A DNA stretch of 52,145 nt from Gordoniibacillus chartarius. GTDB lineage: Bacteria; Bacillota; Bacilli; Paenibacillales; NBRC-103111. How positions within the stretch are numbered: position 1 is the stretch's first letter; every line of letters starts with the position of its first letter. A program made the position numbers and the translations under genes. The notes under the pieces are model-generated. The model ran no database searches. It was not told where the DNA came from and was given only the letters and a program-made list of their open reading frames with translations. Shown piece after piece: positions 1 to 7,999 of this stretch. The DNA lies in contig NZ_JBHLWN010000115.1 in NCBI RefSeq assembly GCF_042432825.1, positions 1-52,145 of the forward strand, written 5' to 3'.

Positions 1-408
1 AATATATCAAACAAATGTTCGCATGTGAAGGATTTGCTGAGGCAACTTGATATTCAAATAAAAAATTTCGCTTTTGTTAATGTGGTTGGCAATATAGTGA
101 TCTTTATTCCTATTGGCACCTATTTGTCATTATTCAAAAACGATAAAAGAGTATTAACCAATCTGCTCCTTATCTTCATATTGAGTTCATTTATTGAAAT
201 CATTCAGGGGCTTTTTGGCATTGGAGCATCAGACATTGATGACATCCTATTAAATTGTTTGGGTGGATTAGTTGGTATTTTCGGGTATAAATTATTATTG
301 CGGATATTACGAGAAGAGAAGATCGTACGTACTGCAATCACAATACTTTCAGCGGGAGGATTACCTGTTGTTTTATATTTATTATTTGCAGTGAGATTGC
401 GCCTCTGA
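1..408 (+). CDS. VanZ-like family membrane protein, 5' end outside window
   Basis: The reading frame is open from the first base of the window to a TGA at 406-408, so the start is probably upstream. The visible part is hydrophobic, with about three membrane segments: one after the motif VNVVGNIVIFIPIGTYLS, a second containing SFIEIIQG, and a C-terminal one. The block NIVGNI..FIPIG followed by a helix with E-I-I-Q and then DIDDILLN is the typical signature of the VanZ-like family (integral membrane proteins; VanZ itself gives low-level teicoplanin resistance, but most homologues have no known role). A GTG at 25 could in principle be a start but has no convincing ribosome site, and the family normally has another N-terminal helix. 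Function in this strain is unknown. Confidence 0.75.
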   Translation, partial: NISNKCSHVKDLLRQLDIQIKNFAFVNVVGNIVIFIPIGTYLSLFKNDKRVLTNLLLIFILSSFIEIIQGLFGIGASDIDDILLNCLGGLVGIFGYKLLLRILREEKIVRTAITILSAGGLPVVLYLLFAVRLRL

Positions 409-552
409 AATCTTTATTGGATATGCAGAGGATACCTGCCTGCTTTGGAGTCGTCACCTTTCGGTGGTTTGTAGGGGGACAAACGATTTTACCGAGTTGA
501 CGGCTCTCTTTCACCATTTAGTGGTAATCAACAGGCCGGCCCTATTGTCACA

Positions 553-1002
553 TTATGTCTCCGCTGCATGATTCGCTACACTGCTGCGGGCCCCTGCAGA
601 CCCCATTTCCTTCTCCAATAGCTCCGTATAGAACGCCCGCTTCTCCTCGGCAGCCGCTCTCACTGCCGCGAGCCGTTCCATCTCCCGTTCGAGCCGTTCC
701 GTATGCAGATCCAGCAAGCTAAGCCGCTTTTCTATTGTCCGCCGTACATCGAGCTCTTCCTCTCGGGGAGCAAGCAGGCAGCCGTCCTCGGCGAAAGCGG
801 CGATATGTTCCAAAGACATCCCAGTCTCTTTCAGGCCATGAATAAACCGAATGAATTGAAGATCCTGATCGCTGTAAAACCGGGCTCCATGCCGCTTTTC
901 TCCCCGGCGGACCGGATTAGGCAGAATGCCGATCTTCTCATAATAACGCAGGGTAAATGCCGTGATTCCGGTTAACCGGGCTACCTCGCTGATGGTGTAC
1001 AT
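553..1002 (-). CDS. MerR family transcriptional regulator
   Basis: A 149-aa protein. The N-terminal winged helix-turn-helix is clear (YTISEVARLTGI near residues 2-13, then LRYYEKIGIL), followed by RFYSDQDLQFIRFI and a long coiled coil (about residues 80-135) that forms the dimer in this family. There is no clear C-terminal metal-binding Cys cluster, so it looks like the AdhR/organic-stress type rather than a metal sensor. GAGGAGG lies upstream of the ATG at 1002. It is the second gene of a minus-strand pair, 30 bp behind the quinone oxidoreductase, and very likely controls that pair through the long-spacer promoter at 2082-2112. MerR regulators untwist such promoters to activate them. Confidence 0.9.
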   Translation of the reverse strand: MYTISEVARLTGITAFTLRYYEKIGILPNPVRRGEKRHGARFYSDQDLQFIRFIHGLKETGMSLEHIAAFAEDGCLLAPREEELDVRRTIEKRLSLLDLHTERLEREMERLAAVRAAAEEKRAFYTELLEKEMGSAGARSSVANHAAET

Positions 1003-1032
1003 GATTGTGCCTCCTCGCCTGCTAGCAACATG

Positions 1033-2049
1033 TTATCCTGGGATTAACACGATTTTCCCAACCGCTGCGTTCCCGTTGGAAGAGGTCAGCAGCCGGTGAG
1101 CCTCCGCTGCTCTGGACAGCGGAATACGATGAGATACAAGAGGCTTGAGCTTTCCTTCCTCGAGCCAGGACATCAGCAGCGCAACATCCTCCAGAAACCA
1201 TTCGGGATGAGTCCCTCTAAGCCCGGTGATGCTGTACAGATAGGCCGGGTGTCCTTGAGGCGTCCTGCCGCTTTCCGCCAAAGAGCTCCAATCGCTTACC
1301 CAAGCCGCGGTCTGTCCGTGACCTAGAACCGATGTGTACCCGTAGCCGATAAAACGGCCTTCCGCTCCCAACGTGCGGAAGGAGCGCATCCAATGCTCGC
1401 CGCCGATCGGATCGAACACCGCATCTATACCACCGGGAACCGTTTCGGCCAGCACTCGGACGAAATCGTCCTTGCGGTAATCGATGGGCAGCGCTCCGAA
1501 CTCAGTCAGCACGGAATGCTTGGCTGCGGAAGCCGTTCCGTACATCCGAAGACCGAGCTGCCTTCCAAGATCAAGAAGAGCTGACCCGACTCCTCCGGCG
1601 GCGCCGTGAACCAGTATCCGCTCCCCATGTGATACTTGGGCAAGCCTGTGCAGCATTTGATAAGCCGTGACGTAATTTAGCACAATGGCCACGGCTTCTG
1701 CCGCATCAACGGATGCCGGTATGCGAAACACGTGATCGGCCGCCTCATACACGTACTCCGCGTAGGCTCCCGTGCCATTGTAAAAAACGCCTGCCCGATC
1801 CCCTTCCTTATACTGTCCCACATCGCTCCCAACCCTGTCAACGATACCGACGGCATCGTAGCCCGGTACAAATGGCACGGCCGGCGAATTCGGATATTTT
1901 CCCTCGCGCCTCATAATGTCCGCAAGAGCCACCCCTGCGCCTTCCACACGGATGCGCAGCTCGTTGGGGTGCGGCTCCCGTAACGGTTCATGTACGAGCT
2001 TCAGTACCTCTTCTCCGCCGTAGCTTGCGACCTCAATTCGTCTATTCAT
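1033..2049 (-). CDS. Zinc-independent quinone oxidoreductase-like MDR protein
   Basis: A 338-aa medium-chain dehydrogenase/reductase. It has the GroES-like N-terminal domain (residues about 1-120, with PGYDAVGIVDRVG) and the Rossmann domain with the NADPH-binding motif AAGGVGSALLDLG near residues 150-163. The catalytic zinc ligands of alcohol dehydrogenases are absent, which points to quinone or enone reduction. I chose the ATG at 2049 instead of one at 2070, because AAGGAG at 2059-2064 sits 9 nt before it and the predicted transcription start is only a few bases before 2070. It is the first gene of an operon with the MerR gene and is probably induced by electrophiles or aldehydes. The substrate cannot be read from sequence. 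Confidence 0.88.
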   Translation of the reverse strand: MNRRIEVASYGGEEVLKLVHEPLREPHPNELRIRVEGAGVALADIMRREGKYPNSPAVPFVPGYDAVGIVDRVGSDVGQYKEGDRAGVFYNGTGAYAEYVYEAADHVFRIPASVDAAEAVAIVLNYVTAYQMLHRLAQVSHGERILVHGAAGGVGSALLDLGRQLGLRMYGTASAAKHSVLTEFGALPIDYRKDDFVRVLAETVPGGIDAVFDPIGGEHWMRSFRTLGAEGRFIGYGYTSVLGHGQTAAWVSDWSSLAESGRTPQGHPAYLYSITGLRGTHPEWFLEDVALLMSWLEEGKLKPLVSHRIPLSRAAEAHRLLTSSNGNAAVGKIVLIPG

Positions 2050-2081
2050 GCTTCCTAGCTCCTTCGTCATAAATTACACGT

Positions 2082-2112
2082 ATTGTAAAACTTAGAGTTG
2101 GCTCGAAGTCAA
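2082..2112 (-). promoter_or_regulatory. MerR-type promoter with 19-bp spacer and operator dyad
   Basis: On the minus strand TTGACT (2107-2112) and TACAAT (2082-2087) are separated by exactly 19 bp. Within the spacer lies an imperfect palindrome, on the plus strand acttagag-ttgg-ctcgaagt (2090-2109), 7 of 8 positions symmetric. An overlong spacer with a dyad inside it is the hallmark of MerR-activated promoters. It drives the quinone oxidoreductase and the MerR gene behind it. Confidence 0.85.
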
Positions 2113-2240
2113 CACGTAAAGTTGAAGTGTACTTGCTTGCTCCAGGAACGGGCACAGGACGTTCTAGAATGTGGTAATATTAGGGTTAACGATAGCCCGG
2201 TTACGAATAAGGGAATAAACTCTTGGTAAGGTGTGGTTGC

Positions 2241-3083
2241 ATGGTTTTGGAGAACGATAAGATTAAAATACTTGGAGACTTTTTAAAATCCCGCCGTGAA
2301 AGGATGAAACCGGATCGAGTCGAGATCGCAAGCCGCTTTGGCAGAAGAAGAACTCCGGGCTTGCGCAGGGAGGAGGTTGCCCAGCTTGCGGGTGTGAGTA
2401 TCACTTGGTATACCTGGCTGGAACAGGGCAGAGTCGGTTCCGTTTCAAGGGAAGTCCTTGAGAGCGTCGCTCGAGCTTTGCAGCTGTCTTCGGATGAACA
2501 GGCGCATGTGCTTCGATTGGCCGATTACGGCGGTGACAGGAACGCCAGCTTGAAAACCGGGGAAGCATACCCGGACCTGCAAAAGATTATAGACCAAGTC
2601 AACTACCCGGCCATTATCGCAAATCATCGAACTGAGGTACTCGCGTACAATCGGCTGGCAACTGAAATGATAACGGATTTTCATGCCGTTCCCGCGGACG
2701 AGCGCGTCATGACGAGAATCATATTTGCAGATCCCAATCTGCGCGAGCAGCTGGTAAACTGGAATGAGTTTGCGAATTATACGATGGGTGTATTTCGGAT
2801 GTATTATGACCAAAAGCCCGGAGATCGTTGGTTTGAAGCCTTCGTTCAGCGGATGTGCCTCGAGAGCGGGGATTTTCAACGCTTATGGCGATTGCATAAT
2901 GTTCAGCAAAAGAAAGCCATCCTTTACACGTTCGATCATTGTGTTGCAGGAAGATTGTATTTTCAATTGAATACCTTTTCTACGATTAACGGTGATGAAG
3001 ACCTTCATTGCTGTATATTTACGCCGATCGCAACTACCGGTACGGAGGAGAAATTAGCAGACTTGCGTAAGCTATCCTGTTAG
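2241..3083 (+). CDS. XRE-family regulator with MmyB-like ligand domain
   Basis: A 280-aa cytoplasmic regulator. Residues about 10-80 hold the helix-turn-helix, with the diagnostic stretch RRTPGLRREEVAQLAGVS followed by WYTWLEQGR. This is typical of the HTH_31 plus MmyB_LBD family, widespread in Actinobacteria and Bacillales and usually next to an oxidoreductase. Residues about 105-275 form the PAS-like ligand domain that binds fatty-acid-like ligands in this family. The ATG at 2241 is preferred because TAAGGTG lies 8 nt before it; a TTG at 2223 is possible. An extended -10 (TGG plus TAATAT, 2172-2180) may serve it. It is divergent from the MerR-controlled pair and co-directional with the oxidoreductase at 3170, its likely target. 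Confidence 0.85.
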   Translation: MVLENDKIKILGDFLKSRRERMKPDRVEIASRFGRRRTPGLRREEVAQLAGVSITWYTWLEQGRVGSVSREVLESVARALQLSSDEQAHVLRLADYGGDRNASLKTGEAYPDLQKIIDQVNYPAIIANHRTEVLAYNRLATEMITDFHAVPADERVMTRIIFADPNLREQLVNWNEFANYTMGVFRMYYDQKPGDRWFEAFVQRMCLESGDFQRLWRLHNVQQKKAILYTFDHCVAGRLYFQLNTFSTINGDEDLHCCIFTPIATTGTEEKLADLRKLSC

Positions 3084-3169
3084 TCCGGATACCTGTATAA
3101 AGGCAAACTGGTTGCCTCCTGGGTTACTAACTATAATGAGCTCATTCCCAATCCAGGAGGTTTATGGAG

Positions 3170-4159
3170 ATGAAAGCTATTGTAATCGATCGACCAGGAG
3201 GACCGGAAAGCTTACGATATGGCGAGAAGCCGGACCTGCAGCCCGCCGCCGGAATGCTTACCATCGATGTCGCGTATGCAGGAGTCGGTTATTTTGAAGT
3301 GCTGCTAAGCCGCGGCGAATTTTTGTCGGATTTTCCGCTGCCGCTAACGCCCGGTTTAGAGGTAGCGGGTTATGTACGTGCCATCGGGGAAGGCGTAGAG
3401 GGATTCTATATCGGTCAACCCGTAGCCTCGATGACACTGCTCGATTTTAACGGGTTTGCATCGATCGCGAATGTGAGGCCGGAATTGACGGTTCCGTTGG
3501 ATCAATTAGGGGCTGAGCTCGACTTGGCGACAGCGGCGGCATCCATTGTAAATTTGACAACAGCTTACTTGGCCGTCAAAGATGTGTATCGGATGAGAGA
3601 GGGCGACAGCGTTCTTGTTCATGCGGCTGTAGGCGGGTTGGGCGGCTTTCTGGGGCAGGTTGCACGGCGTCTGGGAGCCGGCCAGGTATGGGGGACCGTC
3701 GGGAATCCGGAGAAAGTGAGGCTAGCCGCTTCCTTCGGATATGACGAGTTATTTATCCGGTCCGGTTTTGCAGAGAAAACTTTGAAGGCTACGGGACAGA
3801 AAGGCGTTCACGCTGTCTTTGACCCGGTCGGGGGAAGCGTTCGCAAACAAAATTTAGAGGTGCTACGCCCGCTCGGTCAGTTGGTTGTTGTCGGAAACGC
3901 CAGCGGTGAAGAGGATGTCCCGTACTCTTTTAACCAAATCTGGTTTTCCAACAGACAGACGGCCGGGTTTTCATTAGGAGCCTACGCGGAAAGCAATCCC
4001 GCAGAGACCGGTAAAGCAGCGAGGGAAGCGTTAAGCATGCTGGCAAGAAAAGAGATCCATGCTGAGATTCACGGTGTGTATCCTTTGGAAAAAGCGGCAG
4101 AAGCTCTGGCACTTTTAGAACAAAAAAACACGGTAGGCAAACTGGTTTTGAAAATATAA
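3170..4159 (+). CDS. Quinone oxidoreductase / zinc-less alcohol dehydrogenase-like protein
   Basis: A 329-aa medium-chain dehydrogenase/reductase. GroES-like fold up to about residue 125 (PGLEVAGYVRAIGEGVEG), then the nucleotide-binding motif AAVGGLGGFLGQ near residues 152-163 and DPVGG downstream. No zinc ligands are seen. The ATG at 3170 is chosen because AGGAGG (3155-3160) is 9 nt upstream; the ATG at 3164 would be only 3 nt away. A TATAAT at 3132-3137 may be its -10, but no good -35 is present. It lies about 85 bp behind the XRE/MmyB regulator, a pairing common for NADPH-dependent reductases. It is only a distant relative of the oxidoreductase at 1033-2049. Confidence 0.87.
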   Translation: MKAIVIDRPGGPESLRYGEKPDLQPAAGMLTIDVAYAGVGYFEVLLSRGEFLSDFPLPLTPGLEVAGYVRAIGEGVEGFYIGQPVASMTLLDFNGFASIANVRPELTVPLDQLGAELDLATAAASIVNLTTAYLAVKDVYRMREGDSVLVHAAVGGLGGFLGQVARRLGAGQVWGTVGNPEKVRLAASFGYDELFIRSGFAEKTLKATGQKGVHAVFDPVGGSVRKQNLEVLRPLGQLVVVGNASGEEDVPYSFNQIWFSNRQTAGFSLGAYAESNPAETGKAAREALSMLARKEIHAEIHGVYPLEKAAEALALLEQKNTVGKLVLKI

Positions 4160-4190
4160 ATCAAGATAAACGATAGGTTCTACCATAACA

Positions 4191-4218
4191 GGGAGCAGAA
4201 CGCCGCGGCGCTGCTCCC
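4191..4218. terminator. Hairpin between convergent genes
   Basis: GGGAGCAG (4191-4198) pairs with CTGCTCCC (4211-4218) around a GC-rich loop, between the plus-strand oxidoreductase and the minus-strand AraC gene. The following T-run is weak on both strands, so efficiency as an intrinsic terminator is uncertain. Confidence 0.5.
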
Positions 4219-4255
4219 TTATTCGCCTCCGACGAACTGCCCCGCCCTGCCGTTT

Positions 4256-5143
4256 TCACCGCTCTACCGGGCCCCACTCCTGCATCCGCCTGCGAAATTC
4301 GTTTGGAGAGCAGCGGTTGTATTTGCGGAACATTTTGTAGAAATGAGCCATGTTCGGCATCCCGATTTGCTCGCCGACCTCAGCCACGCTGATGGGCCGG
4401 GTAAGCAGCAGCTTCTCCGCACGCTTGATTTTCTTCAGATTCACATAGTCCATGAACGTCATGCCAAGCGTTTTCTTGAAAAATTTCACAAAATAATAAT
4501 AGCTGACATTGGCGGCTCGGCTCGCTTCCTCCACGGAAATTTTGCCGTCGAGATTGACTTCGACATAATCGAACACGGGCTTCAGCCGGATCAGATCCGC
4601 GTTCTCCATCAAATCGATAGTACGGTAAGCGCTGCTGCGCAGAAGGGCCAGCAAGATTCGCTTGACGGAGATGCTGATCGCCAGCTCGTAGCCGTCGCGC
4701 TTGGCCGACCATTCGCGGTATATGTCCTTGATAGCGTCGAAGACGGCGCGCTGGGTTTCGGGCTGCTCGCGCAGCGTGTCGTTCAGCCGGCTGAGCGGAA
4801 ATCGCGTCTCGGAGAAGAAACGATAATGCGGCATCGTGCTGGGGTCGATCGCTTGCTCCAGATCGAATTGCAGCACGAGATAGTCCAGCTTCTCCTCCGC
4901 ATACGAGCGGTCACGGTGGAGCTGGGAGGAGCCGACCAGGGCAACGCCGCCTTCCTGCAGCTGCACAAGCCCTTCCTCAATAAACACATCCATGCGCCCT
5001 TCCAGCACGGCGAGCAGCTCAATCTCCTTGTGATAATGCCAGCGGGTCGCGTGCTCATGCTCACGCTGGGCCTGGAAAATTTTAAGAGACATAAAAGGGT
5101 TTTCATACTGAATCAATTCTTTATGAATGTCAAGGAGTTCCAT
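4256..5143 (-). CDS. AraC family transcriptional regulator with cupin domain
   Basis: A 295-aa protein. The N-terminal half is an AraC-type sugar-binding cupin (HYHKEIELLAVLEG, then LQLHRDR-like positions after a glycine-rich turn). The C-terminal ~95 residues carry two helix-turn-helix motifs: ISVEEASRAANVS and later ISVAEVGEQIGMPNMAHFYK, ending in the family signature SPNEFRR. The start at 5143 was chosen over 5161 and 5149 because a GGAGG lies 8 nt before it. It is transcribed away from the Gfo/Idh/MocA oxidoreductase across a 114-bp AT-rich gap that holds CTAGA and TCTAG half-sites, so it probably activates that gene in response to a sugar-like ligand. Confidence 0.9.
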   Translation of the reverse strand: MELLDIHKELIQYENPFMSLKIFQAQREHEHATRWHYHKEIELLAVLEGRMDVFIEEGLVQLQEGGVALVGSSQLHRDRSYAEEKLDYLVLQFDLEQAIDPSTMPHYRFFSETRFPLSRLNDTLREQPETQRAVFDAIKDIYREWSAKRDGYELAISISVKRILLALLRSSAYRTIDLMENADLIRLKPVFDYVEVNLDGKISVEEASRAANVSYYYFVKFFKKTLGMTFMDYVNLKKIKRAEKLLLTRPISVAEVGEQIGMPNMAHFYKMFRKYNRCSPNEFRRRMQEWGPVER

Positions 5144-5257
5144 ATGGCTCATCCTCCACATGCCAAAATCGCATAAACAAACAACTAGAATGGAAATTTT
5201 ATTTTGTCTAGCTGTGCAATATACTTATTGTAGTCCATATCGAGGAGGAACTGAAGC

Positions 5258-6337
5258 ATGTCTCGTACATATCGAATTGGAATTGTAGGCTGCGGCGGCA
5301 TTGCCAACGGCAAGCATTTGCCAAGTCTGAAGAAGCTGAACAATGTAGAGATCGTTGCGTTCTGCGATGTTATCGAGGAGCGGGCAGCAGAAGCGGCCGG
5401 CAAGTACGGCGCGGAAGGCGCGAAGGTATATACGGACTACAATGAGCTGCTGAGCGACGGCTCCATCGACATCGTTCATGTGTGCACGCCGAACGATTCC
5501 CATGCAGACATTACCATTGCGGCGCTGGAAGCGGGCAAGCACGTCATGTGCGAGAAGCCGATGGCGAAGACGGCTGCGGACGCGCAGCGCATGGTCGATG
5601 CGGCGAAGCGCACCGGCAAGAAGCTGACGATCGGCTACAACAACCGGTTCCGCCCGGACAGCCAGCATCTGAAGAAGCTGTGCGAAGACGGGGAGCTTGG
5701 GGAGATTTATTTTGCGAAGGGTCATGCGATTCGCCGCCGCGCAGTACCGACATGGGGCGTGTTCCTCGATGAGGAAAAGCAGGGCGGAGGTCCGCTCATC
5801 GATATCGGCACGCACGCGCTCGACCTGACGCTGTGGATGATGAACAACTACAAGCCGAAGGTTGTGCTCGGCACCGCGTATCACAAGCTGTCCCAGCGTG
5901 AAAATGCGGCGAATGCCTGGGGTCCATGGGACCCGGCAAAGTTCACCGTCGAAGATTCCGCGTTCGGCATGATCGTGATGGAGAACGGCGCAACGATTAT
6001 CCTGGAATCGTCCTGGGCGCTCAACACGCTCGAAGTCGACGAGGCGAAATGCACGCTGTCCGGTACGGAAGCGGGCGCGGACATGAAGGACGGCCTCCGT
6101 ATTAACGGCGAGAAGCACAGCCGCTTGTATACACAGGAGGTCGAGCTGAAATCCGGCGGCGTGGCGTTCTATGACGGCGCGACGGAGAGCGCTCCAGACC
6201 TGGAGATGCGCCTCTGGATTCAAGCGATCGAGAACGACACCGATCCGGTCGTAACGCCGGAGCAGGCATTCGTCGTATCGCAGATTCTCGAAGCGATTTA
6301 CGAGTCCGCGAAGACGGGCAAAGCCGTGTATCTGTAA
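5258..6337 (+). CDS. Gfo/Idh/MocA family NAD(P)-dependent sugar oxidoreductase
   Basis: A 359-aa protein of standard family length. The Rossmann motif is GIVGCGGIANGKH (residues about 8-20), the conserved E-K-P motif is at 99-101 (CEKPMAKT), and the C-terminal domain has GGGPLIDIGTHALDL with the catalytic-type Asp182 and His186. Such enzymes oxidise or reduce polyols, inositols, glucose-type or amino sugars using NAD(P). GAGGAGGAA precedes the ATG. A possible promoter (TTGTCT and TATTGT separated by 16 bp) lies just upstream. The divergent AraC gene is the probable regulator. The substrate is not predictable. Confidence 0.92.
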   Translation: MSRTYRIGIVGCGGIANGKHLPSLKKLNNVEIVAFCDVIEERAAEAAGKYGAEGAKVYTDYNELLSDGSIDIVHVCTPNDSHADITIAALEAGKHVMCEKPMAKTAADAQRMVDAAKRTGKKLTIGYNNRFRPDSQHLKKLCEDGELGEIYFAKGHAIRRRAVPTWGVFLDEEKQGGGPLIDIGTHALDLTLWMMNNYKPKVVLGTAYHKLSQRENAANAWGPWDPAKFTVEDSAFGMIVMENGATIILESSWALNTLEVDEAKCTLSGTEAGADMKDGLRINGEKHSRLYTQEVELKSGGVAFYDGATESAPDLEMRLWIQAIENDTDPVVTPEQAFVVSQILEAIYESAKTGKAVYL

Positions 6338-6354
6338 TATAACGTGACACTAAC

Positions 6355-6408
6355 GAAGACTGTTCGGTCCTGAGCGTAAGCTTGGCGGCCGGGCAGTCTT
6401 CTTCTTTT
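6355..6408 (+). terminator. Rho-independent terminator of the oxidoreductase gene
   Basis: GAAGACTG (6355-6362) pairs perfectly with CAGTCTTC (6394-6401) around a long partly paired loop, followed by TTCTTTTG. It lies 18 bp after the stop codon. Confidence 0.7.
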
Positions 6409-6419
6409 GCCGTATGAAT

Positions 6420-6448
6420 TTGGAAAATCGCTCCGCTGAGTGTACACT
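6420..6448 (+). promoter_or_regulatory. Sigma-A-type promoter for the small transporter gene
   Basis: TTGGAA (6420-6425) and TACACT (6443-6448) are separated by 17 bp, about 39 bp before the start codon of the next gene. Confidence 0.5.
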
Positions 6449-6486
6449 ATACAGTACGACTCATCGGAGGAGGCAACTATCGCATC

Positions 6487-6834
6487 ATGGTCTATATTTT
6501 GTTGGCGATCAACATCCTGCTGCTCGTAGCGGGACAAACCGTTTGGAAAATCGGACTGACCAAGCTCGGCGGGCTCCAGCTCAGCAACTGGTCTCACGTC
6601 CTGCTGTCCCCATATATTCTCCTTGGCATCGTATGCTACGGTGCGGCAACCGTACTTTGGCTATCGATCCTGTCGCGGCTGCCGCTCAGCGTAGCTTATC
6701 CGATGCAGAGCGCTGCGTATGTGGTCGCCTTGCTCATTGCGGCATTCGTGCTCCGCGAGGTCGTTCCGCCGCATCGCTGGATTGGCGTCATGGTCATCCT
6801 GAGCGGCATCGTCATTGTCAGCTGGAAAGGATAA
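6487..6834 (+). CDS. Small EamA/SMR-type transporter, four membrane helices
   Basis: A 115-aa hydrophobic protein with four predicted membrane helices, one beginning at residue 4 and the last ending near residue 112. The pattern (GQTVWKIGLTKLGG, then AYPMQSAAYVVALLIAAFVLRE, then GVMVILSGIVIVSWKG) fits half-size DMT-superfamily proteins (EamA-like or SMR-like). Such proteins work as dimers and export small molecules or flip lipids. The classic SMR glutamate in helix 1 is not evident, so drug export is not certain. AGGAGG lies 13 nt before the ATG, slightly long. It has its own promoter and converges on the cytochrome bd operon with a gap of only 15 bp. Confidence 0.75.
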   Translation: MVYILLAINILLLVAGQTVWKIGLTKLGGLQLSNWSHVLLSPYILLGIVCYGAATVLWLSILSRLPLSVAYPMQSAAYVVALLIAAFVLREVVPPHRWIGVMVILSGIVIVSWKG

Positions 6835-6849
6835 CGCCATGGAGGCCTG

Positions 6850-6942
6850 TCAAATTTTCCCGCGCGGCGCCCACCAAAACACAGCGGCCAGGGCGGCAAC
6901 GACAACGATCGGAGGCGCCCAGGTGATAAGGAAATGTTCCAT
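6850..6942 (-). CDS. cydS: CydS-like small subunit of cytochrome bd oxidase (30 aa)
   Basis: A 30-aa frame starts at the ATG at 6942, 22 bp after the cydB stop. It begins MEHFLITWAPPIVVV, has one membrane helix, and ends with a short basic tail (APRGKI). This matches the form of CydS of Geobacillus cytochrome bd (about 33 aa, one helix, encoded right after cydB), which sits against CydA and stabilises the haem region. A GGAAAGGGTG stretch acts as a ribosome site about 10 nt upstream. Assignment rests on position, size and the F-L-I-x-x-A-P pattern. It is too short for ordinary gene finders and likely unannotated in relatives. Confidence 0.75.
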   Translation of the reverse strand: MEHFLITWAPPIVVVAALAAVFWWAPRGKI

Positions 6943-6964
6943 CACCGTTTCACCCTTTCCCTGA

Positions 6965-7999
6965 TTATTTACGAGTCTGCACTTTTCCTTGCACGTAAGC
7001 GGCGTCGAACAGAAACAGCTTCATCAGCAGCCAGAGCGACGGGATGAGCAGCAGCAGGCCGAGGACGAAGGCGATGATAAGCGCCAGAGCCATCGTCGGG
7101 CTTGTAAAATTTTGATGGATCGTCACGTACGGGTACAAAATATACGGCAAATGCGCCGCCCCGTAACCGTAGAAGGCGAAGCCGAACTGCAGCATAACCA
7201 TAATGAAAGCGAGGCCGTAACGCCGGCGCCGCCAGACGTTCCATACGGCAATGAGGAAGCAGAGCAGCGACAGCGCGAACATCCAGGACAAGTCGATCAT
7301 CGCTGCAAAATGCACCGGATTGTGCTTGTCTATGGCGAAGAAGACGAGCAGCGAGCACAGGATCGTCGGGATGCTCCAGCCGAGCGCATAAATGCGGACG
7401 ACGTCCAGCGCCGCGCTGTCCCGGGCCCGGTCGGTATAATACGTGAGGAACATGGCGGAAATGTAAAGAACGCTCACGAGCGCCAGCAGCACGACCGACC
7501 ACGAATAGGGAGAGCGGAACAGCCGATCGACCAGGAACACGACTTGATCGCCGGATTTCACGATATAGCCGCCTTCGGAAATCGTCAGCACCGTCGATAA
7601 CGATGCCGGAATAAACAATCCGCTGGCACCGTACAGCAGCAGATAGAGCGCATTATCCTTCGTGCCGCTGCCTCCGTAATGGCTGAAGGCGTAGTACGAG
7701 CCGCGGATCGCGAGCAGTACGATGGCGATGCTGCCGGGAACGAGCAGTGCCGTGCCGTAATAGTACGCCGTATCCGGAAAGAAGCCGACGATGCCGACGA
7801 TGAAAAAAATGAGAAATACATTGGTCACTTCCCACACCGGGGACAAGTAGCGCTCAATAATGCCCTGCACCAGATGCTTGTGGCCGGTCACCGCACTGTA
7901 ATAGCCGAAAAATCCGGCGCCGAAATCAATGGAAGCGACAATGAGATATCCGTACAGGAACGTCCATAGCACCGTTATGCCGATCAGCTCGTAGCTCAT
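6965..7999 (-). CDS. cydB: Cytochrome bd ubiquinol/menaquinol oxidase subunit II
   Basis: A 344-aa polytopic membrane protein with about eight to nine helices. The N-terminal signature YGYLIVASIDFGAGFFGYY and the segment YLSPVWEVTNVFLIFFIVGIVGFFP are typical of CydB/CioB. It holds no haem but forms the pseudo-twofold partner of CydA. Its ATG overlaps the cydA stop (ATGA, 7996-7999), so the two are translationally coupled. The small cydS follows 22 bp later. The complex reduces oxygen to water with quinol electrons and supports growth at low oxygen or under nitric oxide and sulfide stress. Confidence 0.95.
   Translation of the reverse strand: MSYELIGITVLWTFLYGYLIVASIDFGAGFFGYYSAVTGHKHLVQGIIERYLSPVWEVTNVFLIFFIVGIVGFFPDTAYYYGTALLVPGSIAIVLLAIRGSYYAFSHYGGSGTKDNALYLLLYGASGLFIPASLSTVLTISEGGYIVKSGDQVVFLVDRLFRSPYSWSVVLLALVSVLYISAMFLTYYTDRARDSAALDVVRIYALGWSIPTILCSLLVFFAIDKHNPVHFAAMIDLSWMFALSLLCFLIAVWNVWRRRRYGLAFIMVMLQFGFAFYGYGAAHLPYILYPYVTIHQNFTSPTMALALIIAFVLGLLLLIPSLWLLMKLFLFDAAYVQGKVQTRK

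Noticed and set aside
4343..5176. 277-codon plus-strand frame over the AraC gene
   Set aside because: Antisense to a protein with full cupin and double helix-turn-helix motifs; no ribosome site or family resemblance.
5225..6223. 332-codon minus-strand frame over the Gfo/Idh/MocA gene
   Set aside because: The sense strand has the Rossmann, EKP and GGG..H motifs; the antisense product is Arg/His-rich and unrecognisable.
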